NCBI GenBank assembly: GCA_027886175.1
Contig: JAJNNQ010000075.1
Location: 30,968,501 to 31,032,500 of the forward strand
DNA from: Phylloscopus collybita
Lineage: Eukaryota; Chordata; Aves; Passeriformes; Phylloscopidae
Length of the DNA stretch: 64,000 nucleotides
Direction: 5' to 3'
Within the stretch, counting starts at the first letter, position 1; every line of letters starts with the position of its first letter. Below the pieces are notes generated by a model. The model did no database searches. It was given only the letters and a program-made list of their open reading frames with translations, and was not told the DNA's origin. Below, in pieces: positions 26,614 to 37,914 of this stretch. The translations under genes and the position numbers were made by a program.

Positions 26614-26916
26614 TTACTGTATTTTCTTGCTTTTATCTCTTTGTGAATGGAAAAGCCTCATGTTGCTTGTCTTAACAGGAAAGAGAGACTGTTCAAGGAT
26701 GCCCCCACTCTCCCATTTTCCTGGGGGTCCTTCAGCTGACCTTTTCCTTGACTTAACCATTTCAAGCTTTTCCCTTGCATTTGCTACAATGTCATCATAA
26801 TTTGGAGGGGTGGGGGTTCGGTGGTCCCACTTTGTGGAGAGTTCATCTCCTTTGATAGATTGCATTGATACAGAATCACTACTTTGTTCATTAGGTTTAA
26901 GAACACTTAATACACC
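26614..26916 (-). pseudogene. Unidentified protein-like reading frame (about 100 codons), possible gene fragment
   Basis: Open on the minus strand from 26,916 to a TAA at 26,614; first ATG at 26,865, in a weak Kozak context. The peptide looks like real protein and not random AT-rich translation: it is hydrophilic and rich in charged residues, with HRTPTPPNYDDIVANAREK, then KLEMVKSRKRSAEGPP and a lysine-rich end (SQRDKSKKIQ). A helical segment flanked by proline-rich sequence would be plausible. I do not recognise the family. No good splice acceptor or donor brackets it, and no poly(A) follows. It could be a fragment of an old processed copy, an exon of an unknown gene, or chance. It lies in a long gene-free region. 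Confidence 0.3.
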
Positions 26917-28984
26917 TTATGCCCAATAGATGGCAGCGAAGGACTGAAAAAGCCACCAGCTTTGTTCATGATCTTATTTTTAAACGTCTTCTGCAGTGAA
27001 AATAGCCAGCTAATGCATTTCAGCCTAATGCTTCCACTGAAGAAGAGGAAGAATTTTAATTTCCGTCTAAATTCTGACCTGACTTTTCATAGAAATCTGA
27101 AATTTTCGTATGCATCATAATCCAGGCTTTGCTTTCTGATTTTTTGTGACTGCTTCTGCTTCTGTTCCTCCTTTCTTAACTCTTAAAATACTTTCTTAAC
27201 ATTCACAAAAGTCTATACCTCCTTAACTATCCCTCCTTAACTATCTCTCATTTTAATTAGAATTCAATCATTGTTCACATGATGATGATAATCCAGAGCT
27301 TATCTCTTCATTAAAATAGCATAATCTCTTCCATGTCTCCAGGAGAGTGGCCAATTGAACTTAACTATATACAAAAGATTTTTCTGTGTCCACACCTCTG
27401 ACAAATACAGACTGTTTTACTGAACTACTCAAAGTTTTTGTATCAAGTACATTTAAAGAGTAGGCTTTGCAGCAATCAAGAGAAGGAGTTTTGTTTGGAG
27501 TTTAGAGGATGAAAATTGTTTTCCATTGTATGTTATATTCCAAGTATCATTACATAGCAGTAGGATTTTTCAGAAAACCTTAGAACAAAAATTTCACAGG
27601 TTGTTGAGTAATTATTCCTAAGGGCCTTGGTGTCTTTTCACCATGAGGCTTCAAGCTAAAACTGATAATTTATTTCCACTTCAGAAAAATGTGAGCTACA
27701 AAAAATGGTGATGTACTACTTTATGATTGTGCTTTCAGTCTAGAAAGATTTCCAAATATAAGTACCTGCAAAGCAATATTTACTATTTAAAAATTACTTG
27801 AAAGGACAGAAGTGAGTTATTTACAAAAGGATGCACATGACACCTGATAGACATAAAAATTACATATCCACTGTACAAACATGATTTATATTTCACAATA
27901 CATGTCTTCCCCTCCCCTTCCATTGAGAAAATGCTTCCTTATTAAAATTTTTGTGTTTATAATTCCATTTACTTAGAGAGTTTCTTTATAGCTTCTTGCA
28001 AGAGTATGGAACTTCTCTAAGATTTCAAGATTTTGTCCTCACTTTTTCAGGTGGTTGGCCAACTTTATGAGACAATGTGCATGCACAAGAGGGATTTGAG
28101 AAGACCATTATGAAGCAGAGAAAGAAGAGAAGATAGTATGGAAAATACCAATGGAAAGTTCCCATGCAATGATTTTTCCTGTCAGATCATGAAATTCTTT
28201 GCAAGAGATTTCTACCTACTTTCACTGGTTGACCACTGTTGTTCCCATAAGGACTAAATCTAACATCTGTCTTGTGATATGGAATGCTTCAAAGCAAGCT
28301 CTAATCAAGATGTTGGGGGTTTGCCACTGGTGGTAGGTTTCACTGCTGCCTTTCTAGCAGTAAAAGCCCCAAATAAAGGGCTTTCCCTATATTTTGTGCC
28401 ATTTTGTGCTCCCTGCAATGAAACAGCTATTCCACATAGTCCATAAAGGATGCAGTTTGCAAAAGAGATTCAAGTTTTCTGCTTTGGTAGTAGAAAATTA
28501 ATAAAGTTGACCATGGTTGGTCAATTTTACCATCAGTTAGTATGCAGTAATTTTTTCCTAACTTCAATATTCATATCATTTTGGCTTACACCTCTTTCCT
28601 GTAACAACATTATAATAGCTCAGTGGTTTGGATGGAGATGATACATCTTTAAATATCATGTCAAAAATCAGCCTAAATAGTTCAAAGAACTGCTTTGGCA
28701 TTGGATCAAAATTCACTTAAAAAAAATTTAAGCTTGTATTTATACAATAAACTGTGCTAAACAATGTAATTATGGTTCATCATGTCAACTTGAATAAACT
28801 TGAAAGGTTTCACTATTTTTAATGCCATTGTAAAAGTGTACCAAAAGTGAAAAACTGAATACTGTGTATTTTCTATTGAACCACAAAAGAAGTCTAAGTC
28901 CAGATAATACTAAGGGTCTCATTTAAAAACCACAAACTCCTGAGAGTTTAGAGTTAATACTAAAAATACAGTCTTAGCTTATTT

Positions 28985-29345
28985 TGTTGCATTTAGGTAC
29001 TGAAGAGGTGGAACTACCTACTCAGAACGGGGTTAGTTAAGGATCCTAAACAGAGTTTGAAAATATCCACAGACGCAGCATTATATGTCGCCAGTCCCAT
29101 TTACGGATACTGCTATATTAATGACACAATATTTGTTTTAGAGGCCACCAAATAGCTTTGCCAGATTAAACATTTGTAATCTGGATCCAACTTTAATATA
29201 CTCTTTCAAATGGGAAAGCCACAAACAGCTATAGGCAACATCAACACAGTCTCCCTCAATCTGTTAATTTGTCAGAATTACAGACAGGGTAGAGCCAATA
29301 ATAATATGCACCTTCCATGAGGACATTAATTAGAATGTTAAAATA
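28985..29345. promoter_or_regulatory. Candidate conserved non-coding element
   Basis: Repeat-free stretch with several homeodomain-type cores (ttaattagaatg at about 29,326-29,336, tattaatgac, tgttaattt), an 'atccacagacgcagcattatatgtcgcc' segment holding two CpGs, and a balanced base composition. This texture is typical of conserved intergenic elements around developmental genes; unproven. Confidence 0.2.
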
Positions 29346-30399
29346 ATGAGACTCCTTGCTATAAACAAATCTGAGTTTAGTGTGTTGGAAGAAAAATCCT
29401 ACACTACTTCAATGAAAGATTGGCAGTAAACAGATCAGTCCAAAGAAATGAGAGTAAACTTCCTTCCCTCCTTTTATCCAAAAATGCTCATGATCTGCAA
29501 CTTTTGAATACACCTGGCCATCTTTTCTTTTCATGACTTTATTATTTATTGCTTACCATTTTAGGCATGTCTGCAGAGTATATCTGCTCACTTAAACATA
29601 GAATATAGTTCTCTTAGAAATGTCCACTTCCCTTCCTTAGGTGGAACTAAAGGGATTATCCTGCATTTTCTCTACAGCCACTGGATTTGCTTTTTCAATT
29701 CCATGGGCTTTTGATGACATGGCAATAAGGCAAATGGAGAAGAAAGAGGAAAAACAGTGTGAAATACAATGTTAATCTGTAACAATTTCAGCAGTGGAGA
29801 CCTTTTTCTGGACAAGGGCTGCATTCTGGACTAGTGGACTAGATTAGTGATAGAAATTTGGGACACTTGGCCATGATATTGAGATCAGTGGTAATACAGC
29901 TCATTCTCTGTGGAACTCTTCCTTATTCCCTTCCCTCCAGTTCTGGCATTTCTCTCCTCTACTCTTAAAGAGGAATTCTTCTGAAAAGCAGAACATTTTC
30001 AGTGAAAAATTTTCTTTGTAAGGAAAGGTTGAAAGGCTTGCTCAGTTTTAAAGCTGAAAAATGGACATGCATTTGGGCTCTATGCATATTATGCCTGAAG
30101 TTCCTGTGTGGCAATATAGCAATTACATATGTGTCTGGTACCTGCCTCACCAGGTATAAATGTTCAAAAGCCACTGAAACAACCCTCTTACAAAAGGCAA
30201 AGAGCAAACTAACAACAGATATTATGCTGCTTTTTTCCAAAAATTTGCACTGAGATTGCATAGAAATAAAAGAGAACCTCAGTCTGTAAGGGGTATTTTT
30301 CTTTCAGTTTACTTACCGAATATACTCTAGAACAAACTGGAGTCACTGTACACTTCTGATTACTATTTTGTCTTTTCTGTTTATCTTTGTGTTGCCTGA

Positions 30400-31429
30400 T
30401 GTATTGGTTTTGCCTGGCCTGGATTTTTTGTGAGGAGGGGCTGTGGAGTGGCTTCTGTGAGAAGCTTCTAGAAGCTTCTTCCATGTCCAGCAGAGCCAAT
30501 CCCTGGCGGCTCTAAAGATGGATGTTCTGCTGGCCAAGGCAATGAAAAAAAAGAAACCAAAAAGTTGGTGTACAGTTTTAATTGTGGCCAGAGGAGAGTG
30601 GAGTGAGAATATGTGAGAGGAACAACTCTGCAGACACCAAGGTCAGTGCAGAAGAGGGGGAAGAGGTGCTCCAGGCACCAGAGCTGGGATTCCTCTGCAG
30701 CCCATGGTGATGGCCATGGTGAAGCAGCTCTGCCCCTGCAGCCCATGGAGATCCATGGGGATGCAGAGATGCACCTGTAGCCTATGGGGGAGCCCCATGC
30801 TGGAGCAGATAGATACCTGAGAGAAGGCTGTGACCCTGTGGGAAACCCATGGAGAGAGGGGCCCTGCTCCTGTGCTGGAGCAGCCTGTCCCTGAAGGACC
30901 CCATGGAACAGTGACCCACGCTGCAACAGTTTGGGGATGGACTGTTGCCCTTGGGATGGATTCATGTTGCAATGGGTTACAGGGAGCTGTTGCTCATGAG
31001 ATGGACTCATATTGGAGAAGTTCACGAAGAAGTGTCTCTCATAAGAGGGACCCCACAGTGAAGTAGGAGGAGGACTCCTCTCCCTGAGCAGCAGGAGAAG
31101 TCACAGGTGATGAAAGACCATAACCCCCATGCCCTGCCTCCTTGTGTCACTGGGGTAGGAGGTAGCGCTGAAAAGTGGGAGGGGTGGGAGGAAGGTGTTT
31201 TTTAAGGTCTTAACTTAATTCTCATTATCCTGCCTCAATTTTTTTAGTAATAAATTAATTTCATATCTCTAAGTGAAGCTTTTTTTGCCCCTGGTGGCAT
31301 TTGATGAGCAATCTCTCCCAGTGCTTATCTCATGAGTTCTTTGTTGTCTCTCCTCTTTCCCATTGCAGAGTGGAGTGAATGAACAGCTTTGGTGGCTGTC
31401 TGGCATCAGGGAAGCATCAACCCACAACA
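30400..31429 (+). mobile_element. Solo LTR of an avian endogenous retrovirus (ERVL-like), about 1,030 bp
   Basis: Begins TGTATTGGTTTTGCCTGG and ends CAACCCACAACA, so it has TG...CA ends. Flanks are cctga on the left and gctga on the right: a 5-bp target duplication with one mismatch, the length expected for ERVL/gamma-type insertion. Inside are a U3-like part with a 20-bp perfect palindrome (30,460-30,479), a repeated 'cccatgg/ccctgct' rich middle, a polyadenylation region (agtaataaattaatttc at about 31,245-31,260) and a U5-like end (gagtgaatgaacagctttggtggctgtctggcatc). This arrangement is familiar from bird genomes. No internal viral genes are attached, so it is the product of LTR-LTR recombination. 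The minus-strand 185-codon frame at 30,468-31,025 is an accident of this GC-richer repeat. Confidence 0.85.
30460..30479. repeat. 20-bp perfect palindrome in LTR U3
   Basis: agaagcttctagaagcttct equals its own reverse complement and contains two direct copies of agaagcttct. It lies 60 bp inside the solo LTR, where related LTRs have a similar but imperfect sequence. May be a paired transcription-factor site of the old retrovirus promoter. Confidence 0.85.
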
Positions 31430-31471
31430 GCTGATAATGCAGTTATTATTATTCTTAGACAGTACCTATTG

Positions 31472-31573
31472 ACAATTAGGGGCATGGTTTAGTGGTACAC
31501 TTGGCAGTGTGGGGTTGACAGTTGCACCAGGTGATCTTAAGAATCTTCTCCAACCGAATTGGTTCTGTGATCC
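31472..31573 (+). mobile_element. CR1 3'-end fragment
   Basis: Reads gggcatggtttagtggtacacttggcagtgtggggttgac, then gtgatcttaagaatcttctccaacc, then ggttctgtgatcc. This is the CR1 3' UTR and tail in sense orientation. It starts about 40 bp after the end of the solo LTR at 30.4-31.4 kb, so the LTR and CR1 tail form a compound repeat patch. Confidence 0.9.
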
Positions 31574-32399
31574 CCATAATCCTGTCTGTCAGAGAGATGG
31601 CTAGAGAGAACAAAGAGGTGGGAGGTTGCAATGGATTAAGATGGTTGAATGGATGGATAAATAAGCAGAAAATAGGTTGAAGAAGGGGCTGGTAGGACTG
31701 GATGCTAGGAAATAAAGATTAAAGTTTGACAACTGCAGCATTTTTTAATATACTGAGAAAGGGCAAGGAAGAAGACAACAGAGAAAGAGGAAACCTTCTT
31801 GCAGAACAAGACAAATGAAGCATTAATTCTGCCATGTTTAGCTCACATAAAGAAATCTGTGAAAACTATGCGATATAACATTACACAAAATACCAGCAAA
31901 CATAGTGAAGCATTTTCAGATTTGTTTGGGAAAAAAATCCTGATGACCACAGTGATTGTTTCCTACCTCCAAATTAAGAAAAGCAATGCCTTTATCTGCA
32001 AAATCAGAGTTTTGACCTGCTCTGATTAAGAGCTTTGTGGTTGGGGCCCATGTCTTACAGAACAGGGTGCCCTGTATTGCATGGGGGTTTTAAATCATAA
32101 TTACAGTGGCTAATTTTTTTTTTTTTTTCATGATTTGATGTTAAAATAAACTTGCAGTCCACTTCCTTATCTTTTAGACAGCATAAGATCCATAAATCCT
32201 CCCTTTTCTGCCTCACTCTGTAACATCTGTATAAGGATGCCTGTGTTCTGTCAGGTCTCCAGAAGGCATTGAACATGCTCCAACACTGAACATGCTCCAA
32301 GCAGGGCAATTGAGTCCAGCAACTCACAGCTGGCATACCCAGATGTGGGGACACTCTGTGGGTGACGGTATAATTATTTGCCTCCATTTTCAAACTACA

Positions 32400-32760
32400 G
32401 CTTCCTGAACTGCTCCAGGCTGTATGATGAAATGGAGCACCTGGAAGTGCTTCGGTTAGGCAGGTGCCTGAACAATAAGAAATGGGGGGTAGCAGTTAAG
32501 CACATTTAGAGGAGTGGATTTAGACACATCCAGATGGAGAGACACACGGCCTCCTCATGCTGAAGAGAGATTTACTTCTTTCCTTACTTGGGTCAGATAG
32601 GAAGTGATCAGCTCAATAGGCAGCAGACAAACAACTGGGATAATTACCTGCATTCAAATATTGAATTATGCAAATCCTAGTAAGGTTCTTTTCAGTAGGG
32701 GAGTCAGTGCTGTTAAAATGATGGCTCCTGCCTAAAAGTCAAGCTTGTAAACAGAGGAGC
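32400..32760. promoter_or_regulatory. Candidate conserved non-coding element with octamer site
   Basis: Contains a perfect POU octamer ATGCAAAT (about 32,668-32,675) within attgaattatgcaaatcc, together with E-box-like sites (caggtgcctg, cacctgg) and gataattacctg. No repeat was recognised across the segment. Regulatory role is inference. Confidence 0.2.
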
Positions 32761-33450
32761 TACAAACACAATTCCTTAATACAGCTTCTTAACCTTAAAA
32801 TGAACAAAATTTCTGCAGAATTGAGTATTTTCTATTTAAAACAATGTTAGAGGCCTATTTATGTTGTTTGCTAGAAAGCAGTGAAGATGGGAAAAATCTT
32901 ATATGTGGAAGTCAGCAGTGAACTCATTAATGCTGTTCAGATTTGTCTTTTTGGAGTTGAGACATGTTCTTATTGTGTACAATGGTCTGCAAGAACACAG
33001 TCCAAAATATGTTGACACTGAAGTACCCGGGCTTTTTGTTTTGCTGCTTCGTTGTTTTACTGTGGTTACTCTTTTAATGGATCCATACCATGTACAACAT
33101 ACGTACCTTGAAAGTTCACAGCTGGAGGGAGTGACACTGAATTATAAAGTAAGTTTTGAGTGTTGTTATTGATATCTCTTCCAGAACATGTGCCTAAAGG
33201 AAGGTGCTCTTTAACATCCTGGTAGATTGGGAAATAAATCAACTAGTTTGCATCACATTTTTTCTACTTTTTCAGGAGCTCAGCTAGCCAACAGATTTGC
33301 GAAATCAAACTCTGTTGAAGTGCTTGAGCTCCAACACATATATTTGCATCCAGTGGTTAAAATTGCATATTGAAAAGTATTTTTAGAAGAATCTCTGAGC
33401 AAAAAAGGCCCTCATAATCCATCTTCTTTCCTCATCCATGAAAGAAGCTG

Positions 33451-33488
33451 GTTAGCGTTCTTACATATGGTTAGTGTTCTTACGTATG
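33451..33488 (+). repeat. 19-bp tandem duplication
   Basis: gttagcgttcttacatatg followed directly by gttagtgttcttacgtatg: two copies differing at two positions, both transitions. Confidence 0.9.
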
Positions 33489-34229
33489 CCAGGCCATTTT
33501 TAACCAACATCAGCAATTAGAGAAGGTTGCAGGACATCCAGAGACACATAAGAAAGTCTCTGCTTCCTCTAAAGCATAAATGGGACTCTAAAAACCAAAT
33601 ATCTATTCAGATCTGTGAGTTACAGATGCTTTAACTTCAGGTTACAGCTTCATCTTCAAGCCTGCTAAGTGCCTCCAGTTCATATTTGCCAACTGTAGCC
33701 CTGATGTGTGTGCTCTTTAGCACTGCTCCAAAAGCAGAAGCTCTATGACTTGATTCCATGTTGCTTTTAGGTAAAGATATAGGAATAATTTATGTAGAGA
33801 ATTTGATGATGTACATTTAAGAATGTAATTAGTTTTTCCAATATATAATCTAAGGAAAAAGAGCAAGATTTGGCCTTTTTGTTATGTCTGTGCCTGATCT
33901 GAATTTGACATATTGTACTCAGGGACTGATTCAACACCCACTGAAGATAGTGGAAGGATTGTGTTCTTTTTCCACAACACATTCTCTCAAATTGCTTTAT
34001 TTGTGATGTGCTAAAGTAAAATAATTCCTCTTGTGTTCATTAACAAACAAGAAAATTACTATATATAGAAACAAAATTCTTAAAATGTGACAAAATTTAA
34101 AGTTCATAAACCCCATCTTTTCCAAGGCAATGAATATACATAATCTTCAAAAAATTAGTCATTTAAAATATTCAGATGGTTCAGAAGACATGACTGTGTT
34201 CACAGGGTATAATTTTTGGTGATGTGGTA

Positions 34230-34385
34230 TGAGAGTTGCTGTCTAGGGGGTGTAATGATCTGAGACCACAGACAAACTGACCCCAGGATCATCAGCCAGC
34301 CACAAACACAACACTGGGATTTAAATGTGGCTTCCTAAACCACAGGCCTCCACCCAGTGAGCTAAAACAGCAACTCTACTAGATC
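34230..34385 (-). mobile_element. tRNA-derived SINE-like segment (MIR/CORE-SINE-like)
   Basis: On the minus strand it has an A-box-like TTTTAGCTCACTGGGTGGAG and, about 30 nt later, a B-box-like ATTTAAATCCCAG, the spacing of a tRNA-type Pol III promoter. The following GGCTGGCTGATGATCCTGGGG and GTCTGTGGTCTCAG resemble the core of MIR-type SINEs (agctgtgtgaccttggg...tgcctcag). An 11-bp perfect inverted repeat (agagttgctgt at 34,232-34,242 and acagcaactct at 34,367-34,377) flanks it, which is not usual for MIR. A true tRNA is unlikely: the acceptor and anticodon stems do not pair well. The family assignment is a guess from resemblance. Confidence 0.4.
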
Positions 34386-36774
34386 AGCTAATAGAGGTCT
34401 GATGAGCAAACATACAAGGAGGTGCATCATGTTTTCACTGCAGCACATGTGTACTTCAGCCATCACATCATTAACAGGGCACCAGAAGGTTAAGCAAAAT
34501 AAAAACTTCTCACACAAATCTATATTTGACAGCAGCCTTGGGATATGCTTGGTCTCTTTTGAAATAGATGAACATTCTTCTTGGCTAATGGCACCTTTGG
34601 AGTCTCTTCTCAGCCCTGCCTGATTCATAATGGTTCAGTGTTTTCTGTCTCTGTAACTAGAGGTGGAGTGCTGTGATAGAGCCAAATAAGCAGGAAAGTA
34701 ATGGGTGTACTGTAGAAAATTGAAGATCCAAAAGGCAAAGCAGCAAGTCTGCTAAACCAATGACTCTTATCTGACAGAAGAAAAAAAAAAAAAAAAAACT
34801 GAGAGGGAAAAAGGGTGTAATTTTCAGTATGTCATACAACGCTATCAGCTCCAACAAAGAACTCCTCCCCTGACAGGTTTCCATAAGAGAATATTAAAAC
34901 TGGAGAAAGCAGAATGCTTCATCTGGGTAGCCTTAATCAAGATCCTTTGTCATACTTCTCAACTCACTTGTGGAACTATTACAATAAAGTTGCCCAAAGA
35001 AAATATTTACAAATATTCAACATCAACATTAAATATGAAGTGAGAAGGAAGGTGAAAAACAAATCATATTTGGTGGAAACTGTGAAAGACTAGAAGCAAA
35101 TTATGCCATGATATTGCAGAAATGTGACTGGCTAGAAACTTAAAAATATTAAAAAATGTACTCACATTCTCCCTTAATGTTTACATTAAAAGTTCTAATC
35201 CCAAACTATTTGGAATGAGTTTATTCATCTCGTTCAATTAGCTCCGTGCTGAATCTTGTTAAAAGACATCTGTGTTCTTTAGATGCATTTTTTCAGAAAG
35301 CTTTCAAGTAATTTCCGTGAAAAACATATAAAACCAACAATAGCCAGATCTTCAATGGGTGTAAAATCAGAACTCTACTACTCCTGTCATTCAGGATCAG
35401 GAGATGAAATACTGTTAAAAAAATAAAACCAACTTAATTATTTTTTCTCCACGCATCCCAATCTTTTGACTGCCTGTTAAATTGTTATCTGACCATTAGA
35501 CATTCAATGGCTACTTAAACATCTAAATCGAAGAAAAACTTAATTTCAAGTCAATTATGGCAATCACAAACCTAGGACTACCAAAACTTACCTCATTTGG
35601 AGCTTGTATTTCCATTGCTAAAGTTGCTATGGTACTGAAACCCTTTAACTGGGTATGTACATATCTGCCTGCAATCTGACAGCAGTTGAGTTCCTCTCTC
35701 ATAGCTCAACTCCTTCAGGGCTCATAAAATGCACATTCCTCCACTTCTCCCAAAATACACTTTGATTTGGTAGATGATCATACTTATCAACACTTGCCCA
35801 TGTCCCCCTTTCCCACACATTCCCAAGCTAGCTGAAAGAGTAACTCCTGGTTTACTCAACAGGCCAGCCATTAAAGTTCTGGGTGATTTTATTAGCATTT
35901 TTCATCCCTCCTTCACCAGAAGTTTCTTCCCACTCTATAAACAACCAGGCTGTGGTGTATTCCAGGGTTATCTGTGTGTCACTACAGCAGAGCTTTGCAC
36001 TGAATTCTTGCATTACCACAGCATCCTAGAGCTGAGGTTTCAATCACCATTCAGGCAGGGGTAGGGACTAGACCTTGATTCCAGTCATCATGCACAAAAC
36101 AAGGATACTGAGAACTGACATAGACCTCTATTACTAAAATCATATCCTGATCTGCTGTTTTGGAAAGGACTGATCTGTCCTCATTATCCACGTGGATTAA
36201 ATATCAGCCAGAAAAGTCGTGAGAATTTATAACTTTGCCTCCAGTTTCTATTTAGAGTCAAGTTATTTATTCCAGTAACAATAATTTTTTTCTGGCTAAT
36301 GGAGTTTAAAAAGGCTCTTTTTTGCTGATTTGAATCTTTACAAAAATAGTCAATGTATTAATTTATTTTGGATTTTGTTTTTGAACAAAAGTCTCTACAT
36401 CAACCACTGAAAAATATAGAATAATATTTTATATACTTAGAGTAATATACTTAATGTGTGTAAACTGTAACAAAATAGTCCTGTAAAACATTGGACTCAG
36501 GAGGAGAAAAGGCAGAATTATGTTTGCATAGGAACATAAGTTTTCATACTGAAATAGTTTGTACCATACTTTGCTTCTGGGTTAGACGAGGAAATAACAA
36601 CAAAAACATTCCTTTGGAAGTTTTGAATGATACCTGAGATGTTTCAGGAATTTGCTATCAAATGCATTAAGTATCTTCTGAAAGAAATTAGTAACATTTT
36701 CTAATTTACATTAGTAAATTTTCCTTTTCTACCTGTTAAGACACAAAAACTTGACTATAAAACTCTTCACCAAT

Positions 36775-37532
36775 TGTCTTGGGTTATGGAACCAAAAATG
36801 TGTGTTCTATTTCATTTGTTGAAAGCTGTTGGGGAGATGTTTTTTCTTTGTCTCTTGTTATTCTGGGGGGAGGGGGGCAGGTGCCTTCTGATAATAAAAC
36901 TACTGTTAAAACCAGGTGGGGCAGTGTTTCTGATCTCTTTCACCACCCGTCCCAGGGGGATATTTTCTGCTAATAGACCATTAAGGCTCACCAAGCCATC
37001 ATCCACAAGCCATCGTCCACAAGCAATCATCCACATTTCATCAACCACATTGGGAGATGCTCCACCCAGTGGGGGGAGCCAACCATTCCTACCTAAATAA
37101 AAATTGAGATGCAGGAACATGAAGTATCTGGTTCCACCAGATTCCCGGAGAAAGACTGAACCCTTCTCACCATCACTGGACCCTTCTCTCTCAGGATCAT
37201 TTCTCCTCCAACATAACCACATCTGCTACTCCAGAAGGACTTTTGGACTGCTTCCAACACCCTGACCAGCAGGGTGTCAGGTTGTAGCTCTGACTCTGTC
37301 AGGGTTTCTAGGATTGTTGTTTGTTTGCTGGTTTGGTTGGTTGGATTTTTTTTCTACTACATTTGTATTGTAAATATTCCTAGTAAAGAACTGTTATTCC
37401 TATTCCCAAATCTTTGCCTGAAAGCCCTTAATTGTAAAATTATAATTTGGAGGGGGTGAGGGGTTTACATTCTCCATTCCGAGGGAAACTCCAGCTCTTC
37501 CTGGCAGATACCTGTCTTTCCAAACCAAGACA
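36775..37532 (+). mobile_element. Solo LTR (passerine ERVK-like), about 758 bp
   Basis: The ends form an inverted repeat, TGTCTTGG...CCAAGACA. The interior matches an LTR I recognise from songbird genomes: ggtgggagatgctccacccagtgggg-like U3, a TATA-like ctaaataaaaattg at about 37,095, ggttccaccagattcccggag, gaccagcagggtgtcaggttgtagctctgactctgtcag, then cctagtaaagaactgttattcctattccc and a U5 ending gtctttccaaaccaagaca. Orientation is taken from the TATA-like and polyadenylation-like order and is less certain than the identity. A convincing target duplication is not visible (accaat left, cctcta right), which suggests an old insertion or a flank change. Its U3 has a 14-bp unit repeated three times (about 36,996-37,038). 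Confidence 0.75.
36996..37038 (+). repeat. 14-bp tandem repeat, three copies, in LTR
   Basis: Units ccatcatccacaag, ccatcgtccacaag and caatcatccacatt are arranged head to tail in the U3-like part of the LTR at 36.8-37.5 kb. Short U3 direct repeats often act as enhancer repeats in retroviral LTRs; here that role is inference only. Confidence 0.8.
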
Positions 37533-37911
37533 CCTCTATACTGAGACATAGTATTTCAATGCCATGGAAAGTTTGATATCACTGATGGTTTCCTGTCCCT
37601 ACCAAAAGGTTTGGAGTTTTTTCAGTTGATGGGGGATTTTTTTTTCCCTTTTAATGAGCATCATGTTTATGATATCCTTCTGCCAGCTCCAGAGAATGAA
37701 GAAGCTAAAGATTAATGTCATGTTCTCCAACAGAGGTGCTGGAGTAATATTAAGAGAAGCTGTCTCCTATTCAGCACTATAAATGAAGTTACATGGTGGA
37801 ACTGCTGGGCCTTTTCCATATCTTGATTGCCTGGAGTTCCCTCCAGTCTTGTGGTAAGGGCACAAGGCAATTGCCAAGGAGCTAATGATCTTGGGTACAA
37901 GGGGAGGGGCC

Positions 37912-37914
<3 letters not shown>

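Larger units (their letters stand above)
14441..30399. other. Intergenic, no gene recognised
   Basis: About 16 kb with only a CR1 scrap (16.2 kb), microsatellites at 21.0 and 21.7 kb, poly-pyrimidine runs (22,462-22,477), a TA/T tract (25,682-25,706), the candidate conserved elements at 17.2 and 29.0 kb and the unassigned frame at 26.6-26.9 kb. Short duplications occur at 18,707-18,732 (13-bp unit twice). Slightly GC-richer patches at 19.6-19.8 and 24.6-25.0 kb hold short frames without recognisable domains. Confidence 0.7.
31574..36774. other. Intergenic, no gene recognised
   Basis: Holds the octamer-containing candidate element (32.4-32.8 kb), a duplicated 'tgaacatgctccaa' unit at about 32,270-32,300, the 19-bp duplication at 33.45 kb, the SINE-like segment at 34.2-34.4 kb and an A18 run at 34,781-34,798. 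Remaining sequence is AT-rich with no coding signal. Confidence 0.7.

Noticed and set aside
30468..31025. 185-codon minus-strand frame, the longest in the window
   Set aside because: It lies entirely within the GC-richer solo LTR, antisense to it, and is explained by repeat composition.
34290..34380. Possible functional tRNA gene
   Set aside because: A- and B-box-like motifs are present, but the acceptor and anticodon stems do not pair properly, so a SINE-type relic is more likely.
36774..37222. Frames of 108 and 136 codons on opposite strands
   Set aside because: Both fall in the LTR at 36.8-37.5 kb and have no viral or cellular protein similarity that I can see.
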